A DNA stretch of 10,483 bases. Origin: Tepidiphilus sp. GTDB lineage: Bacteria; Pseudomonadota; Gammaproteobacteria; Burkholderiales; Rhodocyclaceae. This document shows, one piece after another, positions 5,878 through 10,483 of this stretch (the stretch's first letter is position 1; every line of letters begins with the position of its first letter). The notes beneath the pieces are model-generated. The model had not been told where the DNA came from, made no database searches, and saw only the letters and a program-made list of their open reading frames with translations. Position numbers and translations under genes: made by a program. The DNA lies in the NCBI GenBank assembly GCA_028684345.1, contig JAQUGB010000046.1, positions 1-10,483 on the forward strand. Reading direction: 5' to 3'.

Positions 5878-7416
5878 ATGCAACTCAATCCCTCTGAAAT
5901 CAGCGACCTGATCAAGAGCCGGATCCAGAACCTGCAGCTGTCCGCCCAGGCCCGCAACGAGGGCACCGTGGTGTCGATCGCCGACGGCATCTGCCGTATC
6001 CACGGTCTGGCCGACGCGATGCAGGGCGAAATGCTGGAGTTTCCCGGCAATACCTACGGACTCGCGCTCAACCTGGAGCGCGATTCGGTCGGTGCGGTGG
6101 TGCTCGGCGACTTCGAGCACATCTCCGAAGGCGACACGGTCAAGGCCACCGGCCGCATCCTCGAAGTGCCTGTCGGCCCCGAGCTGCTCGGGCGCGTGGT
6201 CAATGCGCTGGGTCAGCCGATCGACGGCAAGGGTCCGATCGAGGCGAAGCTCACCGACAAGATCGAGAAAGTGGCCCCGGGCGTCATCTGGCGCAAATCG
6301 GTGTCTCAGCCGGTGCAGACGGGCCTCAAGGCCGTCGATACGATGATCCCGATCGGCCGCGGTCAGCGCGAGCTGATCATCGGCGACCGCCAAACCGGTA
6401 AGACCGCGGTGGCCGTCGACACGATCATCAACCAGAAAGGCCAGAACATGTACTGCATCTACGTGGCGATCGGGCAGAAAGCCTCGACGATCGCCAACGT
6501 GGTGCGCAAGCTCGAAGAGCACGGCGCGATGGAGTACACCACCGTCGTGGCTGCCTCGGCTTCCGATTCCGCTGCCATGCAGTATCTGGCTGCCTACGCC
6601 GGCTGCACCATGGGCGAATACTTCCGCGACCGCGGCATGGACGCCCTCATCATCTACGACGATCTGACGAAACAGGCCTGGGCCTACCGTCAGATTTCGC
6701 TCCTGCTGCGTCGTCCGCCTGGGCGCGAGGCCTATCCGGGTGACGTGTTCTACCTGCACTCCCGTCTGCTCGAGCGCGCCGCGCGCGTCAACGAGCAGTA
6801 CGTCGAGAACTTCACCAAGGGCGAGATCAAGGGAAAGACCGGCTCGCTCACTGCGCTGCCGATCATCGAGACGCAGGCCGGTGACGTCTCCGCCTTCGTG
6901 CCCACCAACGTGATCTCGATCACCGACGGCCAGATCTTCCTCGAGACCGACCTCTTCAACGCCGGTATCCGTCCGGCGGTCAACCCCGGCATCTCGGTGT
7001 CGCGGGTGGGCGGTGCGGCCCAGACCAAGGTCATCAAGAAGCTCTCGGGCGGTATCCGGACCGACCTCGCTCAGTATCGGGAGCTGGCGGCGTTCGCGCA
7101 GTTCGCCTCCGACCTCGACGAGGCCACCCGCAAGCAGCTCGAGCGCGGTCGTCGCGTCACCGAACTCTTGAAGCAGCCGCAATACTCGCCGATGAACATC
7201 GCTCAGATGGCGGTGTCGCTGCTGGCGGTCAACAACGGCTTCTTCGACGACGTTCCGGTCGAGAAAGTACTGGCGTGCGAACACGACATGCACCAGTACG
7301 TGGCGCAGCAGCTGCCCGAAGTGATCGAGCGCATTCTGAACACGGGCGAGCTTTCCGCGGAGGACGAAGCGCGTCTCAAGGATGCGATCGCCGCGTTCAA
7401 GAAATCCTGGGTCTGA
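5878..7416 (+). CDS. atpA: F0F1 ATP synthase subunit alpha
   Basis: Alpha provides the non-catalytic nucleotide sites and the arginine finger of the F1 hexamer. The protein is 512 residues, almost the length of E. coli alpha (513). Walker A GDRQTGKT occupies residues 169-176, the same numbering as E. coli, and the arginine finger is Arg376 in NPGISVSRVGGAAQT. The ALIIYDDLTKQA Walker B region and the RRPPGREAYPGDVFYLHSRL block are intact. The start at 5878 is set by AGGAG (5866-5870) 7 bases upstream and by the canonical MQLNPSEISDLIKSRI beginning; the frame is open a little further into atpH, but that has no support. Confidence 0.98.
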   Translation: MQLNPSEISDLIKSRIQNLQLSAQARNEGTVVSIADGICRIHGLADAMQGEMLEFPGNTYGLALNLERDSVGAVVLGDFEHISEGDTVKATGRILEVPVGPELLGRVVNALGQPIDGKGPIEAKLTDKIEKVAPGVIWRKSVSQPVQTGLKAVDTMIPIGRGQRELIIGDRQTGKTAVAVDTIINQKGQNMYCIYVAIGQKASTIANVVRKLEEHGAMEYTTVVAASASDSAAMQYLAAYAGCTMGEYFRDRGMDALIIYDDLTKQAWAYRQISLLLRRPPGREAYPGDVFYLHSRLLERAARVNEQYVENFTKGEIKGKTGSLTALPIIETQAGDVSAFVPTNVISITDGQIFLETDLFNAGIRPAVNPGISVSRVGGAAQTKVIKKLSGGIRTDLAQYRELAAFAQFASDLDEATRKQLERGRRVTELLKQPQYSPMNIAQMAVSLLAVNNGFFDDVPVEKVLACEHDMHQYVAQQLPEVIERILNTGELSAEDEARLKDAIAAFKKSWV

Positions 7417-7449
7417 GCGCACGGGCCACGGCACTAGGAGAAACGGGAT

Positions 7450-8319
7450 ATGGCCGGTAGCAAAGAGATACGAGGCAAGATCAAGAGCGTGCAGAACACG
7501 CGCAAGATCACCAAAGCCATGGAAATGGTGGCAGCCTCCAAGATGCGCAAAGCCCAGGAGCGGATGCGGACGGCCCGTCCCTACGCCGAGAAGATCCGTC
7601 GGCTCGCCGCCCACCTGTCGCATGCCACCGTTACCGAGTTTCGCCATCCTTTCCTCATCCAGAGGGAGCCGGTGAAGCGAGTCGGGCTCGTTCTCGTGAC
7701 GACCGACAAAGGGCTTTGTGGCGGCCTCAACACCAACATCCTGCGCCACACCGTCAATACCATGAAGTCTTGGCAGGAAAACGGGGTCGAGGACATTCGC
7801 GTGGTGGCGATCGGCAACAAGGGCCTGGGGTTCATGCAGCGCATCAAGGCCAACGTCGTGGCCGAACGCACCCATCTGGGTGACCTGCCGCATCTCGACC
7901 AGATCATCGGGCCGGTGCGCGTGCTGCTCGACGCTTATGTCGCCGGTGAGATCGAGGCGGTGCATCTGGCTTACACCCGTTTCGTCAATACGATGAAACA
8001 GGAGCCGGTGGTCGAGCAGCTGCTGCCGCTGACCGGTGAGCGGCTAGGGGCTCCGGAGCATGCGTGGGATTACCTCTACGAGCCCGATCCCCAGTCGATC
8101 ATCGAGGAGCTGCTGGTACGCTATCTCGAGACGATCGTCTATCAGGCGGTGGCCGAGAACATGGCCTCTGAGCAGAGCGCCCGGATGGTGGCGATGAAGG
8201 CGGCCTCCGACAATGCGGGCAACGTGATCAAGGAGCTGCAGCTCATCTACAACAAATCGCGGCAGGCGGCGATCACGAAAGAGCTCGCCGAGATCGTCGG
8301 CGGCGCGGCGGCGGTGTGA
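7450..8319 (+). CDS. atpG: F0F1 ATP synthase subunit gamma
   Basis: Gamma is the rotating central shaft that couples the c-ring to the catalytic head. The protein has 289 residues (E. coli 287). The N-terminal helix carries KEIRGKIKSVQNTRKITKAM and MVAASKMRKAQERM, and the C-terminal helix carries MVAMKAASDNAGNVIKELQL and YNKSRQAAITKELAEIVGGA, which together form the antiparallel coiled-coil shaft. The central Rossmann-like part contains VLVTTDKGLCGGLNTN. AGGAG lies 9 bases before the ATG. No regulatory cysteine insertion of the chloroplast type is present. Confidence 0.97.
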   Translation: MAGSKEIRGKIKSVQNTRKITKAMEMVAASKMRKAQERMRTARPYAEKIRRLAAHLSHATVTEFRHPFLIQREPVKRVGLVLVTTDKGLCGGLNTNILRHTVNTMKSWQENGVEDIRVVAIGNKGLGFMQRIKANVVAERTHLGDLPHLDQIIGPVRVLLDAYVAGEIEAVHLAYTRFVNTMKQEPVVEQLLPLTGERLGAPEHAWDYLYEPDPQSIIEELLVRYLETIVYQAVAENMASEQSARMVAMKAASDNAGNVIKELQLIYNKSRQAAITKELAEIVGGAAAV

Positions 8320-8348
8320 CGGACAATGCACAATCGAGGAAATACACG

Positions 8349-9746
<1,398 letters not shown>

Positions 9747-9753
9747 CGATCTC

Positions 9754-9779
9754 GGCCGCCGTCGCGTGTGACGGTGGCC
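9754..9779 (+). promoter_or_regulatory. Hairpin between atpD and atpC
   Basis: GGCCGCCGTC (9754-9763) pairs with GACGGTGGCC (9770-9779) through ten pairs, one of them G-T, around a 6-base loop. It begins 7 bases after the atpD stop within an 88-base gap, the widest spacing in the F1 part of the operon. No T tract follows. It could stabilise the upstream message or reduce transcript reaching atpC, since epsilon is needed at one third the level of beta. That role is inferred. Confidence 0.55.
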
Positions 9780-9834
9780 AGGTTCGTGCGTCGCGACCTT
9801 TTGGCCGCGGCGTATTCGACGAGGGGATGAAAAG

Positions 9835-10275
9835 ATGGCAATGACCGTACACGTCGACGTCGTGAGCGCCGAAGAGCAGATCTTTTCGGGGCTTGCGGAG
9901 ATGGTCGTGCTGCCGGGGGAATCGGGCGAACTGGGAGTGCTGCCGGGCCACGCGCCTCTGCTCTCTCGTATTCGCCCTGGAGCGGTGCGCATCAAGGTGC
10001 CTGATCGTGACGAACCCGAGATCATCTTCGTGGCCGGTGGCATGCTGGAGGTCCAGCCCAATGTGGTCACGGTGCTTGCCGACACGGCGATCCGGGGGCG
10101 TGATCTGGACGAGGCGCGGGCGATGGAAGCCAAGCGTCGAGCCGAGGAGGCCCTTGCTAACCAGCAAGCCAAGATCGACTACGCACGGGCGCAGTCCGAA
10201 CTGCTCGAAGCCGTGGCGCAGTTGCAGACCATCGAGCAGATGAAGCGCCTGAAGAACCGCGTGGGCGGCACCTGA
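9835..10275 (+). CDS. atpC: F0F1 ATP synthase subunit epsilon
   Basis: Epsilon sits at the foot of the central stalk, touches gamma and the c-ring, and in bacteria inhibits ATP hydrolysis. The protein has 146 residues against 139 in E. coli. The N-terminal beta-sandwich (about 1-87) contains VDVVSAEEQIFSG, LPGESGELGVLPGHAPLL and FVAGGMLEVQPNVVTVLAD. The C-terminal part (about 88-140) is an Ala/Glu/Arg-rich helical hairpin, the inhibitory domain, so this regulation is probably retained. AGGGGA lies 7 bases before the ATG. It is the last gene of the operon, followed within 28 bases by a terminator. Confidence 0.96.
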   Translation: MAMTVHVDVVSAEEQIFSGLAEMVVLPGESGELGVLPGHAPLLSRIRPGAVRIKVPDRDEPEIIFVAGGMLEVQPNVVTVLADTAIRGRDLDEARAMEAKRRAEEALANQQAKIDYARAQSELLEAVAQLQTIEQMKRLKNRVGGT

Positions 10276-10302
10276 GCCGCCTGCTGTTCGGAGGTGGAAA
10301 AG

Positions 10303-10329
10303 AAAAAGGCCGCGACATGCGGCCTTTTT
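10303..10329. terminator. Symmetrical intrinsic terminator closing the atp operon and the opposing gene
   Basis: AAAAAGGCCGC (10303-10313) and GCGGCCTTTTT (10319-10329) are perfect reverse complements around a GACAT loop. Because A5 flanks one side and T5 the other, the same stem yields a GC hairpin plus U tract on both strands. It lies 28 bases after the atpC stop, and on the minus strand immediately after the stop of the facing gene. Confidence 0.92.
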
Positions 10330-10483
10330 CACTTGTGTGCCGCTGTGCCGGAGGCGAGGCGTGCGATGCGCCGGCGTAGGGCGTCGAGTTCGCGGGTGAG
10401 CGCCGCCGCGTCTGCCTGCAGCCGTTCGTATTCGGCGCGAGAGGGGAGCAGCCCCTCTTCTTCTTTCAGGGTTTCGATCAGGT
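10329..10483 (-). CDS. C-terminal part of an unidentified coiled-coil protein
   Basis: On the minus strand an open frame enters from the right edge and runs 50 codons to a TGA at 10331-10329. The readable part starts LIETLKEEEGLLPSRAEYER and continues LQADAAALTRELDALRRRIA, ending RLASGTAAHK. It is rich in Glu, Arg, Ala and Leu with heptad-like leucine spacing, so the end of the protein is probably a coiled coil. Support for a real gene comes from the amphipathic composition and from the terminator placed exactly at its stop. The family is not recognisable from this fragment. Confidence 0.6.
   Translation of the reverse strand, partial: LIETLKEEEGLLPSRAEYERLQADAAALTRELDALRRRIARLASGTAAHK

Noticed and set aside
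5857..7965. 702-codon open frame on the minus strand across atpA and atpG
   Set aside because: It is antisense to two certain genes; the protein is rich in His, Asp, Arg and Leu without domain motifs, as expected from the mirror of GC-biased codons.
8316..8348. Earlier GTG start for atpD overlapping the atpG stop
   Set aside because: It would add 11 unconserved residues, whereas 8349 has a well-spaced GAGGA and the standard N-terminus.

Overview
The window looks like a GC-rich betaproteobacterial chromosome segment. The evidence is the complete gene order atpI-B-E-F-H-A-G-D-C for an F-type ATP synthase, a c subunit that keeps the proton-type carboxylate and is very close in pattern to betaproteobacterial c subunits, strong G/C third-position bias, and good AGGAG-type ribosome binding sites. 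I cannot name the genus from sequence alone; a Hydrogenophilales- or Rhodocyclales-like organism is a guess.

Layout. (1) Positions 1-2611 (+): the 3' end of a branched-chain amino acid/aromatic-type ABC importer operon: the C-terminal part of a LivM-like permease, a complete periplasmic substrate-binding protein, and a LivF-like ATPase. A perfect 11-bp inverted repeat lies between the binding-protein gene and livF. (2) Positions 2646-3086 (-): a PaaI-type hotdog thioesterase, convergent with livF and separated from it by a strong hairpin. (3) Positions 3087-3233: a 147-bp divergent intergenic region with a near-consensus sigma70 promoter firing into the atp operon. (4) Positions 3234-10275 (+): the whole atp operon, all nine genes intact and in the standard order. 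(5) Positions 10303-10329: a symmetrical intrinsic terminator. It closes the atp operon and also the unidentified minus-strand gene whose coiled-coil C-terminus occupies the right edge (10329-10483).

How it works together. AtpB, AtpE and AtpF form the membrane proton channel and stator. AtpH, AtpA, AtpG, AtpD and AtpC form the F1 catalytic head, central stalk and delta connector. AtpI probably helps c-ring assembly. All catalytic and coupling residues that I checked are present. The regulatory texture is more variable than the proteins: a U-rich leader before atpE, hairpins at the binding-protein/livF and atpD/atpC boundaries, and near-abutting atpF/atpH. These all sit where unequal protein stoichiometry or translational coupling would be expected.

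I found no mobile element, CRISPR array, tRNA, rRNA or convincing novel system. This is mainly an ordinary housekeeping region, and the findings are modest regulatory and contextual observations.
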